Origin: Bacteroidia bacterium
Lineage (GTDB): Bacteria; Bacteroidota; Bacteroidia; Chitinophagales; Chitinophagaceae
Assembly: GCA_030426665.1 (NCBI GenBank)
Contig: JAUHYD010000004.1
Coordinates: forward strand, 41,598-105,597
DNA length: 64,000 bases
Direction of reading: 5' to 3'
The notes under the pieces are model-generated. The model saw only the letters and a list, made by a program, of their open reading frames with translations, did no database searches and was not told the origin of the DNA. Of the stretch, positions 26,459 to 34,639 are shown one piece after another; position 1 is the first letter of the stretch; each line of letters opens with the position of its first letter. The translations under genes and the position numbers were made by a program.

Positions 26459-27310
26459 ATGACACACGAACAAAAGAGACAAATAAAGGACGCATTGGTG
26501 CGCTATACCCGAAACTTCGAAACGCAAACTGCTGCGGCAGAATCATTAGAAGGCATAAGTGCCTCTACTATATCTCAGGTAAAAAACCTTAACTGGGACT
26601 TACTCAGCGACCGGCTTTGGCGAAACATAGCACGACAAGTAGGGTTCTACTGCAGCGACTGGACTGCTGCCGACACCAGTGTTCATCTATTGCTGCGTAT
26701 TCTTTTCGGAGATGCACAGCGATTTTCTTCCAGCTACGGCGTCGCAATATCTTCCGGTCTTGGAAAAACCTTTACAGCTACGCACTACGCCCGGGAAAAT
26801 GAAAATGTGATATACATAGCCGGAGATGCTTCTTACAACAGAAGAAGCTTTGCAACTGCACTACTGAAAGTAGTTGATGAAGTACCCGGAGATAGCACTC
26901 CATATATGTTGCAACAACTAACGGATATAATAGCACAAAAAGAAAATGCTGTCGTAGTAATAGACGATGCACACTTGCTAAAGGACAGGGTACTACACTT
27001 GGTTGTGATGATAGCCGATAACATTTCAGAAAAGGCCGGTATCATTCTAATGGGCAATGAAACGCTACGCACGCGCATCATAGAGGGGCTGCGACTGAAG
27101 AAGCCCGGATTTGAAGAAATCTACAACATGATAGGCAAGCGATTTATTACACTCACCTGCTTGTCGCTTGAAGACATAGCAGCCGTATGCCGAACAAACG
27201 GCATTCATGATGACGCGCTGATTGAGCACATACAAATATCAAGCGACAACAACCTCCATACAACAACCTGCCTCATTGGGCAGCACCAGCAGCAGAACAT
27301 TGCCGCATAG
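26459..27310 (+). CDS. MuB/TnsC-like AAA+ ATPase
   Basis: The 283-residue protein has an N-terminal HTH-like region (residues 10-60: TQTAAAESLEGISASTISQV) like the DNA-binding N-terminus of MuB. An AAA+ core follows, with P-loop ISSGLGKT at 97-104 and Walker B AVVVIDDAHL at about 164-173; GNETLRTRIIEG resembles a sensor region. In Mu, MuB binds DNA, selects targets and activates MuA. The first P-loop Gly is replaced by Ile, while GKT and both Walker B Asp are kept. ATG 26459 is preferred to GTG 26450. No transposase partner is adjacent. Confidence 0.8.
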   Translation: MTHEQKRQIKDALVRYTRNFETQTAAAESLEGISASTISQVKNLNWDLLSDRLWRNIARQVGFYCSDWTAADTSVHLLLRILFGDAQRFSSSYGVAISSGLGKTFTATHYARENENVIYIAGDASYNRRSFATALLKVVDEVPGDSTPYMLQQLTDIIAQKENAVVVIDDAHLLKDRVLHLVVMIADNISEKAGIILMGNETLRTRIIEGLRLKKPGFEEIYNMIGKRFITLTCLSLEDIAAVCRTNGIHDDALIEHIQISSDNNLHTTTCLIGQHQQQNIAA

Positions 27311-27344
27311 AAAATCAAATTCGCAAACAAACAAAACAATATAT

Positions 27345-27770
27345 ATGTACTACACATCAATTGCACAAGTAAGTAACCGGAACAGCGTAGCCATATCGGT
27401 CAACGAAAAGGTAAGCAATACCGATTTTAATATTCTGCAATACCCGACCGAGCAGGTAAACAGCACTCCACTAAGGATGCTGCATGTGATAGCGTTGGCA
27501 TTAGACATGAGTCCTGAGTGCTATAAGACGAAAACCAGGGTACGCAACATAGTAGACCTGCGCTTTATCGGCAGTTTGTTTCTTAGACAATATTTCCCTG
27601 CGCTAACGCTACACCAAATAGCAGCCTACTTTGGCGGACAGGATCATACCTCTGTCATAAATGCTATTAGCCGCGCCCACAATCTGATATATGTTCGTGA
27701 CTCCCGCTTTATCAAGAAATACAATACCGCACTAAAATCTGTAAACACATGGCTAAAAAAAGATGCATAA
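27345..27770 (+). CDS. Orphan DnaA domain-IV-like DNA-binding protein
   Basis: The 141-residue protein from ATG 27345 has a C-terminal half that reads as DnaA domain IV. It has CYKTKTRVRNIVDLRFIGSL, then LTLHQIAAYFGGQDHTSVIN with the signature GGQDHTSV at residues 97-104 (DnaA has GGRDHTTV), and a closing helix. The AAA+ and N-terminal domains of DnaA are absent, so it could bind DnaA-box-like DNA but not act as an initiator ATPase. The N-terminal about 40 residues are unrecognised. It lies 34 bases after the MuB-like gene and overlaps the next gene by 22 bases. Confidence 0.8.
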   Translation: MYYTSIAQVSNRNSVAISVNEKVSNTDFNILQYPTEQVNSTPLRMLHVIALALDMSPECYKTKTRVRNIVDLRFIGSLFLRQYFPALTLHQIAAYFGGQDHTSVINAISRAHNLIYVRDSRFIKKYNTALKSVNTWLKKDA

Positions 27771-28066
27771 GACTTCGTATCAGTGCGCAACGCACAGAGG
27801 CATTGCAAGAGATTTGCGCTGAAATGCAGGAAGAGATGGAAACAGATACCGACCACCAACGATTGCTGTACGAATATATGGTGGAGCTTCAGGAGAAACT
27901 GGAAAGCATGCTACAGCGCAATCAGGAAAACTACACGCTGATGCTATCCGGTACCGAAGCAACCGCCTTTTATCAGCTGTGGAATCACTTAGATATCAGA
28001 CACGACAAGTATGCCGAAATTATTGTTGACACACTATTAAAGAAAATGAGCCGACTGGCGGCTTAA
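27749..28066 (+). CDS. Hypothetical small charged protein of the phage-like cassette
   Basis: The 105-residue protein begins with a basic stretch (MAKKRCIRLRISAQRTEAL). A heptad-like acidic/helical region follows (about residues 20-65: LQEICAEMQEEMETD, LLYEYMVELQEKLESMLQR) and then a globular C-terminal part. The basic start plus helices could be a ribbon-helix-helix or small coiled-coil regulator, but no family is recognised. It overlaps the DnaA-IV-like gene by 22 bases and is 14 bases from the Gam-like gene, so it is clearly part of the same operon. Confidence 0.6.
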   Translation: MAKKRCIRLRISAQRTEALQEICAEMQEEMETDTDHQRLLYEYMVELQEKLESMLQRNQENYTLMLSGTEATAFYQLWNHLDIRHDKYAEIIVDTLLKKMSRLAA

Positions 28067-28080
28067 ACAACTATAACCCT

Positions 28081-28593
28081 ATGAGAACAAGAAACACTAA
28101 AAAGACAACAGAAGTAATCTCTCAAAAAGAATTTGAACAAGCCATGCTGAACTACGCATATGCTGAAAAGAGAGAAAAAGAAATAAACAATACCATAGCA
28201 ATAGAACTAGAGGAAATAACAGGCAAATATCAAAATGAGCTGGACTGTCTCGCACAGGGAAAACAAATTGCTTTCGGCCTGGTGAATGCATACTGCATTA
28301 ATAACAAAGAAGTCTTGTTTGCAAAACGAAGGAGTATCGGCACACCCCATGGCATCGCCGGATTTCGATTGGGCACTCCCAGACTGGAAACTAGAAAAGG
28401 AACCAATTGGGAAGACGTGCTGGCGTCACTAAAAGAGAAATTGCCCGAATATGTTCGCACTTGTGAAGAGCCGGCAAAAGACATGCTTCTTGCTGACAGA
28501 CATTCCGAAACCGTTGCACCACTGCTCGCAGATATTGGTGTACAGGTAGTACAGGATGAGCTATTCTATATAGAAACGCAGAGGGCAGCATAA
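28081..28593 (+). CDS. Host-nuclease inhibitor Gam-like protein (Mu Gam family)
   Basis: The 170-residue protein has a long N-terminal coiled coil (about residues 15-60: EFEQAMLNYAYAEKREKEIN ...). A beta-rich part follows, with KRRSIGTPHGIAGFRLGTP, the Mu Gam family landmark in which a Gly-x-x-Gly-Phe-Arg strand precedes a W-ED segment (GTNWEDVLASLKEKLPEYVR). Mu Gam is a Ku-like dimer that binds and protects DNA ends. The C-terminal QVVQDELFYIE also fits. It is the fourth + strand gene of the cassette. Assignment is by pattern and position. Confidence 0.75.
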   Translation: MRTRNTKKTTEVISQKEFEQAMLNYAYAEKREKEINNTIAIELEEITGKYQNELDCLAQGKQIAFGLVNAYCINNKEVLFAKRRSIGTPHGIAGFRLGTPRLETRKGTNWEDVLASLKEKLPEYVRTCEEPAKDMLLADRHSETVAPLLADIGVQVVQDELFYIETQRAA

Positions 28594-28636
28594 TGCACAA
28601 CTGCCCCCATTACTAACGAAATTAAAACATAGAAAT

Positions 28637-28843
28637 ATGATACAGGATTATTCAGAATTGTTACTCTCGACAGACCCACAACCGTCAAAAGTGTACTATA
28701 CGCTAGGAAGGAACACTAAATGCCGAAAATTGCAGAAGCGAGAGCTACTACTCACATTTATAAACTCCGAACAAAAACCGAAATACAGAACAGCCCCTAT
28801 AAAACCCTCTCTTTTTCGAATGCTTTTTTCATTCATAGCATGA
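28637..28843 (+). CDS. Possible small protein at the end of the cassette
   Basis: This 68-codon frame begins at ATG, 43 bases after the Gam-like gene on the same strand. It is basic (GRNTKCRKLQKRELLL) and ends in a hydrophobic stretch. There is no recognisable domain. It is kept at low confidence because of its position. A second overlapping frame (from 28720) is also open, which weakens the case for either. Confidence 0.3.
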   Translation: MIQDYSELLLSTDPQPSKVYYTLGRNTKCRKLQKRELLLTFINSEQKPKYRTAPIKPSLFRMLFSFIA

Positions 28844-29064
28844 AAACACTCCACACTCTCATTACCGTACTAACGCTGGTAGTGAGGGTGTTTCTATATT
28901 ATAGGCTCTTTTAGAACTTATAATCGAGAAACTTTACAATAGTTAGTTGCACATAACCGGCAACTGAGATTGTACCAGGCAGTTAGATTAATTTGATTGA
29001 GCGACCCTTTACAACCGGAAATTGGACAGCTAAACTGATGGAAAAGCTCTCTTCGAAGACAAAA
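28844..29064. other. Intergenic right flank of the cassette
   Basis: No gene is supported. Near 28844-28898 there is an imperfect inverted repeat (AAACAC...CTCATTACC against GGTAGTGAGGGTGTTT) that could terminate the cassette operon. The right boundary of the element would be expected in this stretch, but no terminal repeat was identified. Confidence 0.35.
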
Positions 29065-30540
29065 TCATAGTTGTATCTTATTACTTGCCGGGCTTTCGTT
29101 CCATACCCTATCGAGTGCAGTAACTACGTATGTTGCTTCGCCTTTTGTTTTTCCTAAGTCTTTATAAGTAGCTTCTGTCTGTATAGACACTATCCGGTCG
29201 TTTCTCTCTAAATCGACCTCCTCACCATTTTTAAACCGATATACCACATACCGGAGCGTTTCTTTGTCCGGGTTTGCTGTTTCCCACTTCAGTGTATTGT
29301 TCTCAACTGTTAAAACAGGGGTAGCAGGAGCTTTATTATCCAGCCAGGGCATTTCCGGAACAAGCGCCGGATATTGCGCATAGTTCTGACGAATGCTGTC
29401 TTCAATCGGTATCTTAATTTTATCGAAACAGGATGCACTATAGAAGCTATAACCGGAGTTGGGGCAGTTGCCTCTTATATCTTTTATCTGCCAGAGCAGC
29501 TCACGTGTACTTGTCCACGGACCACTGCGGGCGTTAGTCATACGATATACACCCAAACCATAATAAATGTGCCTTTTGTAACAATGGTCGTACCACCATG
29601 GTTGTAGTACCTTAAACGGAGCAGCCCGATGGTTATGCTCCCAATAGAGCTGTGGCATCAGATAATCGACCCAACCTTTTTCTAACCACTTCAAGACATC
29701 TGCATATAAGTCGTCATAAGTAGTTTGACCACCCTTGGTTTCTGAGCCTTCAGGGTCTTTGCTTTTGTTTCTCCAAATGCCAAACGGACTAATGCCCAGC
29801 TTCACATATGGCTTTATATGCTTGATACTCGTATTTAGCAATGATACAAACCGACTCACATTATCTCTTCTCCAGTCTTCTTTATTGGTTCCTTTGCCGT
29901 ATTTGGTGTAACTCTTGTAGTCACCGAACTCTTTACCTGCAATTCTGTACGGATAAAAGTAGTCATCAAGGTGTACAGCATCTATATCATATCGTTTTAC
30001 AACGTCGGTTATTACGTCTATTACATATTCTCGTGCTTCGGGATATCCGGGGTCTATATATGCCTTCGGCCCGTAATTAATTACCCAGTCTTTATGCACC
30101 TTGGTTACATGGTTCGGAGGGTTGGGGTTCTTTCGATAATTCATCAAGGCCCGGAAAGGGTTAAACCAAGCATGAAATTCCAGATTACGCTTGTGTGCTT
30201 CGTTAATCATAAACACCAGCGGATCGTAATATGGAAACGGCGGCTCTCCTTGCGACCCTGTCAGGTAATAACTCCACGGCTCTTTCTCAGACTTATACAA
30301 CGCATCGCATGCGGGCCTTATCTGTACTATTACCGCATTACAGCCCAACGATTGCAACTGATCTAATAGCCGAATAAACTGCTGTTTTTGCTCTACAGAC
30401 GGTAATCCCGGCTTAGAAGGCCAGTCAATATTGGCGACGGTAGCTATCCATGCACCCCTAAACTCACGCTTGGGCGACTGTGCGGATACAGACAAACACA
30501 TTAAAAAGGAAATAATAAAAACTGAAATTCGGCAAAACAT
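29065..30540 (-). CDS. GHL10-family glycoside hydrolase-like protein (DUF187)
   Basis: The 491-residue exported protein has a signal peptide (SFLMCLSVSAQS). A TIM-barrel glycosylhydrolase-like domain (GHL10, PF02638-type) follows, with REFRGAWIATVANIDWPSKP at its start, NAVIVQIRPACDALYKS, HAWFNPFRA, YDIDAVHLDDYFYP, LGISPFGIWRN and VDYLMPQLYWE. A C-terminal fibronectin-III-like domain follows (about residues 405-490). The acidic HLDDYF and Q-Y-W-E positions fit a retaining hydrolase. Related proteins act on peptidoglycan or other glycans; the substrate is not known. Confidence 0.88.
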   Translation of the reverse strand: MFCRISVFIISFLMCLSVSAQSPKREFRGAWIATVANIDWPSKPGLPSVEQKQQFIRLLDQLQSLGCNAVIVQIRPACDALYKSEKEPWSYYLTGSQGEPPFPYYDPLVFMINEAHKRNLEFHAWFNPFRALMNYRKNPNPPNHVTKVHKDWVINYGPKAYIDPGYPEAREYVIDVITDVVKRYDIDAVHLDDYFYPYRIAGKEFGDYKSYTKYGKGTNKEDWRRDNVSRFVSLLNTSIKHIKPYVKLGISPFGIWRNKSKDPEGSETKGGQTTYDDLYADVLKWLEKGWVDYLMPQLYWEHNHRAAPFKVLQPWWYDHCYKRHIYYGLGVYRMTNARSGPWTSTRELLWQIKDIRGNCPNSGYSFYSASCFDKIKIPIEDSIRQNYAQYPALVPEMPWLDNKAPATPVLTVENNTLKWETANPDKETLRYVVYRFKNGEEVDLERNDRIVSIQTEATYKDLGKTKGEATYVVTALDRVWNESPASNKIQL

Positions 30541-30690
30541 GGGTTAATTATTAACAGTCACACAATCAGATGTGAAAGTAGCACTTATAGCGCAACTGGC
30601 AATGTGGTGCTTAATCGTTTAAGTTTCGGCTTGCAGATATTGTATTTATGTCAAAAATAAATTTGGTAGGGTATTTGCCCGTCAAATGTT

Positions 30691-30698
30691 TATTTTTG
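30691..30698 (+). promoter_or_regulatory. -7 box of the E2 gene
   Basis: TATTTTTG is an exact TAnnTTTG match 32 bases upstream of the E2 ATG. Confidence 0.45.
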
Positions 30699-30730
30699 CA
30701 GCGTTTTAGTAAATATAATAAATCAATATT

Positions 30731-32050
30731 ATGGCGATAATTGATGTAGTAATGCCCAAAATGGGGGAAAGTATAATGGAGGCAACGGTGCTGAAGTGGC
30801 ATAAACAACCCGGCGATACTGTGAAAATGGATGAAACTCTTCTCGATATTGCTACTGATAAAGTAGATAGTGAGGTTCCGTCTACCACAGCAGGTGTTAT
30901 TACAGAATTGTTGTGCCAGGAGAATGACGTAATACCTGTGGGCAATGTAATCGCGCGTATAGACGCAGGTGGCGCAGCCGCAGCAACATCGGCTCCCGCT
31001 CCGGTTGCGCAAGCAGCTCCGGCAGCTCCTCAACCGGTTGCACAGCCTCAATCGGCACCTGCACCTGCTGCAAACAGTGGTGGTGGTGCGCGGTTTTATT
31101 CTCCGCTGGTATTGAACATTGCCGGTAAAGAAGGTATCAGTATGACCGAGCTGGAGAACATATCCGGTACCGGCAACGAGGGCAGAGTAACCAAAAAAGA
31201 TATATTGAATTATGTTGCTAATCGTGGCAGCGCACCGGCAGTAGCTGCCCCCGCTCCGCAACCAGCGGCAGCCCCGGCCCCACAGCCAAGCGCGCCTGCT
31301 CCACAACCTGCCCCGGCTGCTCCGGCAGTTGCAGCATCCGGCAACACAGAGATAATAGAAATGGACAGAATGCGTAAGATGATTGCTGACCACATGGTGC
31401 GTAGCAAGTCTACCTCTCCGCACGTAACCAGCTTCACTGAGGCCGATGTGACCAACATCGTAAACTGGCGCCAAAAAGCAAAAGGACCATTCGAGAAAAA
31501 ATACGGCGAGAAAATAACATTTACGCCTATTTTCTTTGAAGCAATTGTAAAATGTATCCGTAAGTTCCCGATGATTAACTGTAGTCTGGACGGGTATAAT
31601 ATTATACTTAAGAAAGACATTAATATAGGTATGGCAACGGCATTGCCAACAGGCAACCTGATAGTACCTGTGATAAAGAATGCAGAAACCAAAAACCTGC
31701 TGGGATTGGCAAAAGAAGTAAATGGTCTTGCGAATGCAGCAAGAAACAATAAACTGAAAGTTGACGATACCCAAGGAGGTACATTTACCGTTACCAATGT
31801 GGGTACATTCGGCAGCCTGATGGGAACGCCGATTATCAATCAACCGCAAGTAGCTATACTGGCAGTTGGCGCAATCAAGAAACGACCAATGGTTATTGAA
31901 ACAGAAGAAGGAGACATGATAGCGATACGCCACATGATGTACCTATCTATGAGTTATGATCACCGTATTGTTGACGGTTCATTGGGTGCGAGCTTCCTTA
32001 CTGCTGTCGCAAATGAGTTGGAAGCTTTCGACCCGAAAAGAGAAATATAA
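30731..32050 (+). CDS. 2-oxoacid dehydrogenase E2 (dihydrolipoamide acyltransferase)
   Basis: The 439-residue E2 subunit is the core of a pyruvate, 2-oxoglutarate or branched-chain dehydrogenase complex. The lipoyl domain is at residues 1-78 with lipoyl Lys44 in IATDKVDSEV. A Pro/Ala-rich linker follows, then a peripheral-subunit-binding domain (about 115-150: SPLVLNIAGKEGISMTELEN), a second Pro/Ala linker, and the catalytic domain with the active-site SYDHRIVDGSLG. The single lipoyl domain and the absence of neighbouring E1/E3 genes leave the complex type open; Bacteroidota branched-chain-type E2s look like this. Confidence 0.92.
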   Translation: MAIIDVVMPKMGESIMEATVLKWHKQPGDTVKMDETLLDIATDKVDSEVPSTTAGVITELLCQENDVIPVGNVIARIDAGGAAAATSAPAPVAQAAPAAPQPVAQPQSAPAPAANSGGGARFYSPLVLNIAGKEGISMTELENISGTGNEGRVTKKDILNYVANRGSAPAVAAPAPQPAAAPAPQPSAPAPQPAPAAPAVAASGNTEIIEMDRMRKMIADHMVRSKSTSPHVTSFTEADVTNIVNWRQKAKGPFEKKYGEKITFTPIFFEAIVKCIRKFPMINCSLDGYNIILKKDINIGMATALPTGNLIVPVIKNAETKNLLGLAKEVNGLANAARNNKLKVDDTQGGTFTVTNVGTFGSLMGTPIINQPQVAILAVGAIKKRPMVIETEEGDMIAIRHMMYLSMSYDHRIVDGSLGASFLTAVANELEAFDPKREI

Positions 32051-32080
32051 GTTTTTGAAAACTGAACTTTTATAGTAAGT

Positions 32081-32115
32081 AACCCCTGACCAAAATTTTG
32101 GTCAGGGGTTTTTCT
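32081..32115. terminator. Rho-independent terminator of the E2 gene
   Basis: A perfect 15-base-arm palindrome (32081-32110, arms starting AACCCCTGACC, AT-rich centre acting as loop) is followed by T-rich sequence. It lies 30 bases after the E2 stop codon. Confidence 0.85.
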
Positions 32116-32273
32116 TTGCGCTGGCAATTTAGCGGAGTTATCCACAAATCCCAGACCGGCAAAAAACCGCCGAATGTTGCTGTGGTAGCTATATTGAAGT
32201 GTTTTCCAAAGCACCCCTTTTCTTATATCTGCTATATAGTCTACCGATATTTGTAACCTAAACTCTATTATCT

Positions 32274-32588
32274 ATGCGTGGACAAAAACTCTATAATGAA
32301 ATCATCAAAGACGGAGGCGTAACAAGTACTCATAGGAAAGGGCGAAGCAATTCTCTTCTTCATAAACGAAACGAATGTTTGATTGCCCGCTACTACTTTT
32401 ACGGCTATCTGAAAAACAAGAGCTATGAAGAAACGATTCGGCTATTGGTTGCGGAGTTCTTTCTCTCTCCCAACACCATTGTCAATCTGGTGCAGACAAA
32501 TGTCGGGCTATTGCAAGCACTTAAAGATAAGGGACCAACACAATACTACTTTGTACACAGATGGCCACATTTCAGATGGATGACATAA
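32274..32588 (+). CDS. Small HTH-like protein of unknown function
   Basis: The 104-residue basic protein has RNECLIARYYFYGYLKNKSY then EETIRLLVAEFFLSPNTIVN, a helical arrangement suggesting a helix-turn-helix. The FFLSxxTIxxL pattern recurs in small Bacteroidota proteins thought to bind DNA. No enzyme motif is visible. It overlaps the longest in-frame reading of the next gene by 28 bases, but not the preferred start of that gene. The function is unknown. Confidence 0.5.
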   Translation: MRGQKLYNEIIKDGGVTSTHRKGRSNSLLHKRNECLIARYYFYGYLKNKSYEETIRLLVAEFFLSPNTIVNLVQTNVGLLQALKDKGPTQYYFVHRWPHFRWMT

Positions 32589-32644
32589 AACGGCTTGATA
32601 TGGAAAAGCAAAAATTATTTTGCAACTTTATAAAAACTTACGCG

Positions 32645-33103
32645 ATGGCACTACCAAATATTTTTACAAAGGAAGTATCTGATAACATTATTGACCGTAT
32701 TAATAAACTGACACCGGAAACGAAGGCAGAGTGGGGTAAAATGGATGTGGCACAGATGCTTGCTCATTGCTGTGTTACGTATGAATATATATACGACAAC
32801 AAGCATAAAAAGCCGGGTTTCCCTATGAGCCTGGTGCTGAAACTATTTGTAAAAAAGTTGGTCGTGAATGAGGAACCGTACAAACCTAATAACCGGACAG
32901 CTCCTGATTTTATTATTGTTGATGCCCGGGAGTTTGAGCAGGAAAAGAAACGCCTGATAGATTATATAAAAAAGACACAGGAATTAGGCGAAGCTCATTT
33001 CGATGGAAAAGAGTCACACTCATTCGGAAAGTTGTCTAAGACTGAGTGGAACAACATGTTCTACAAACACCTGAACCACCACTTGAACCAGTTTCGTGTA
33101 TAA
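32645..33103 (+). CDS. DUF1569/DinB-like protein
   Basis: The 152-residue protein from ATG 32645 has the DUF1569 pattern, a four-helix DinB-like fold: IIDRINKLTPETKAEWGKMD, VAQMLAHCCVTYEY, and the C-terminal FGKLSKTEWNNMFYKHLNHH, where H and HxxHH supply metal-ligand candidates (H near 42, H near 143-147). DinB-like proteins are thiol- or metal-linked enzymes of varied use. No specific substrate can be given. A longer frame begins at 32561, but its first 28 residues look non-conserved. Confidence 0.75.
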   Translation: MALPNIFTKEVSDNIIDRINKLTPETKAEWGKMDVAQMLAHCCVTYEYIYDNKHKKPGFPMSLVLKLFVKKLVVNEEPYKPNNRTAPDFIIVDAREFEQEKKRLIDYIKKTQELGEAHFDGKESHSFGKLSKTEWNNMFYKHLNHHLNQFRV

Positions 33104-33108
33104 GTTTT

Positions 33109-34584
33109 CTACTGTTGCATTTTCTTATTGATAAGCTGTTTCAGGTTGGTAACTGACACAAAGCGGAAAACAAACATCAGTAAGATACATATAGCTCCGA
33201 AAACGGTAAGCCTAATCGGGCTGCTTACTCCATGCACCATGTATGCTGAAGCATAACCCAGGACAAGCACCAATGCTATAAAGCCCAAATGAGCCAAAAC
33301 CCATCTTATATTGACAGGCAACCCGGCTATACGAACAGCAAATATGATGAACGTGATGGCAAGGCCGGACTGGGTAGCGAGAGAAGTAATGGCGCCACCG
33401 AAGGCTTTGTACTCCCTTACCAATACATAGTTGAGTACCAGGTTAAAGATTACTCCCCCCAACGCGATAAAGTTGAGCGTCTTAAGGCTGCCATTTGCGG
33501 TAAGCAAAGTAGAGTATACATACATCAGACACCAAGCCGGAAAAGATAGCATCAGGCAAGAAAAAACAAGTCGGTAGTTATTTGCCTGAGCGCCATAGAC
33601 CGGATTGTTGTGGTACAGCAGATACATAATATCGCCGCCGTAAAACAGTGCCGCAATTGCGACTACAACCGAAAATGGTACCATCATATTGACACATAAT
33701 TTTACGATCGGCCGGACATCTGTTTTTTGAGAGAGCATCCTCCCAAACAAAGGCAGCAGCATAGTAGCAAACATCAGACCGAGCATATTGGACATGTCCA
33801 ACAGCCTGAATGCTGCGGCCCATATACCTGCCTGCTCCTTTCCATCTGTACACATGCGTTCAATCATTACCGCATCGGCCCTATTGTATACAGACATCAG
33901 GAAGATGAGCAATGCATAGGGGAAACTACTCTTTATCACCCCTTTTATTTCCGGAAAGTCAAATGAAAAGCGCAGTTTCACCTTTCCGATGCGACGCAAA
34001 ACTATATAGCCTGCTGCCGCTGCAACAAAATAGCATACAATCTGAGTGATTACAAACCATTGAATTTTAAACGCTCTTGCTGTAGGCGGGTAGACCAACA
34101 GGAACCCACATATTAATATCATCAAGAGCCTGTCTGTGACTGAAAGCATCGCATCAGTCTTGAAACGGTGCAGTGCTGCTACATTACTTCTGATAAACGC
34201 CAGCAAGGCATTCAACGACTGAATTAAAAGTATTCCTATAAGCAAATACAACTCCCAACCTCTATATCCAAGCAAATAACCCCACGAATAAGCTATTACC
34301 ATGTAAAAGCCCATTAACGCCAATCGTACGGACAACATAGCCGGAAACAATTCCGGCAACCTTTCCGGGTTTTGTGATATAGTTCTGCTGTTGTAATTGC
34401 TGATGCCAAAATCAAGCACCGTCTGAAAAATAATGCCCAAGCTGAAGAGTGCCTGATAAGTGCCATACGACCCAGCTTCAACCGTATTCTGTACGCCCCT
34501 GTCTATAAAAAGCACCCAAATCGGCTTAACGAGCAGATTTACGGCAATAATAAAAAGGATATTTTTTACAAAAAAACGCTGCAT
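33109..34584 (-). CDS. Polysaccharide flippase (Wzx/MATE-like, PST family)
   Basis: The 491-residue membrane protein has about 13-14 TM helices. N-terminal FFVKNILFIIAVNLLVKPIW and DRGVQNTVEAGSYGTYQALF fit Wzx-like lipid-linked oligosaccharide flippases; YNRADAVMIERMCTDGKEQAG is the usual cytoplasmic-loop landmark. The start was set at ATG 34584 because the upstream 40 codons overlap the divergent glycosyltransferase. It is divergent from a glycosyltransferase gene (55 bases between starts), so it may serve the same glycan pathway. Confidence 0.85.
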   Translation of the reverse strand: MQRFFVKNILFIIAVNLLVKPIWVLFIDRGVQNTVEAGSYGTYQALFSLGIIFQTVLDFGISNYNSRTISQNPERLPELFPAMLSVRLALMGFYMVIAYSWGYLLGYRGWELYLLIGILLIQSLNALLAFIRSNVAALHRFKTDAMLSVTDRLLMILICGFLLVYPPTARAFKIQWFVITQIVCYFVAAAAGYIVLRRIGKVKLRFSFDFPEIKGVIKSSFPYALLIFLMSVYNRADAVMIERMCTDGKEQAGIWAAAFRLLDMSNMLGLMFATMLLPLFGRMLSQKTDVRPIVKLCVNMMVPFSVVVAIAALFYGGDIMYLLYHNNPVYGAQANNYRLVFSCLMLSFPAWCLMYVYSTLLTANGSLKTLNFIALGGVIFNLVLNYVLVREYKAFGGAITSLATQSGLAITFIIFAVRIAGLPVNIRWVLAHLGFIALVLVLGYASAYMVHGVSSPIRLTVFGAICILLMFVFRFVSVTNLKQLINKKMQQ

Positions 34585-34619
34585 TCGTACAAATAACGAA
34601 GTATAAAGCGGTAAAAGTA

Positions 34620-34627
34620 TATTTTTG
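34620..34627 (+). promoter_or_regulatory. -7 box of the glycosyltransferase gene
   Basis: TATTTTTG matches TAnnTTTG exactly and ends 12 bases before the ATG at 34640. Confidence 0.4.
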
Positions 34628-34639
34628 TCGCCACAAGAT

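Larger units (their letters stand above)
25438..28843. mobile_element. Mu-like phage early-region cassette lacking a transposase
   Basis: The gene order is a divergent S24 repressor, an operator/promoter region, then on the + strand a MuB-like ATPase, a DnaA-domain-IV protein, a small protein and a Gam-like protein. This mirrors the left (early) end of Mu-like transposable phages. A MuA-type DDE transposase would normally lie before the ATPase, but the repressor-ATPase interval is only 211 bases. No late phage genes are present. The boundaries given are simply the outermost genes; no terminal repeats or target duplication were recognised. Confidence 0.55.

Noticed and set aside
26311..26592. 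A 93-codon frame beginning at the plus-strand promoter of the phage-like cassette
   Set aside because: It overlaps the MuB-like gene in another frame, has no domain, and starts within the -7 box.
28720..28914. A 64-codon frame after the Gam-like gene
   Set aside because: It overlaps another weak frame (28637-28843) and ends in low-complexity hydrophobic sequence; there is no independent support.
30611..31933. A 440-codon frame antisense to the E2 gene
   Set aside because: Its composition is rich in Cys, Arg and His with no domain, and it lies entirely opposite a clear E2 gene whose Pro/Ala linkers favour open antisense frames.
32138..32146. A perfect TTATCCACA DnaA box after the E2 terminator
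   Set aside because: It is isolated, with no second box and no AT-rich unwinding region nearby, so not proposed as an origin.
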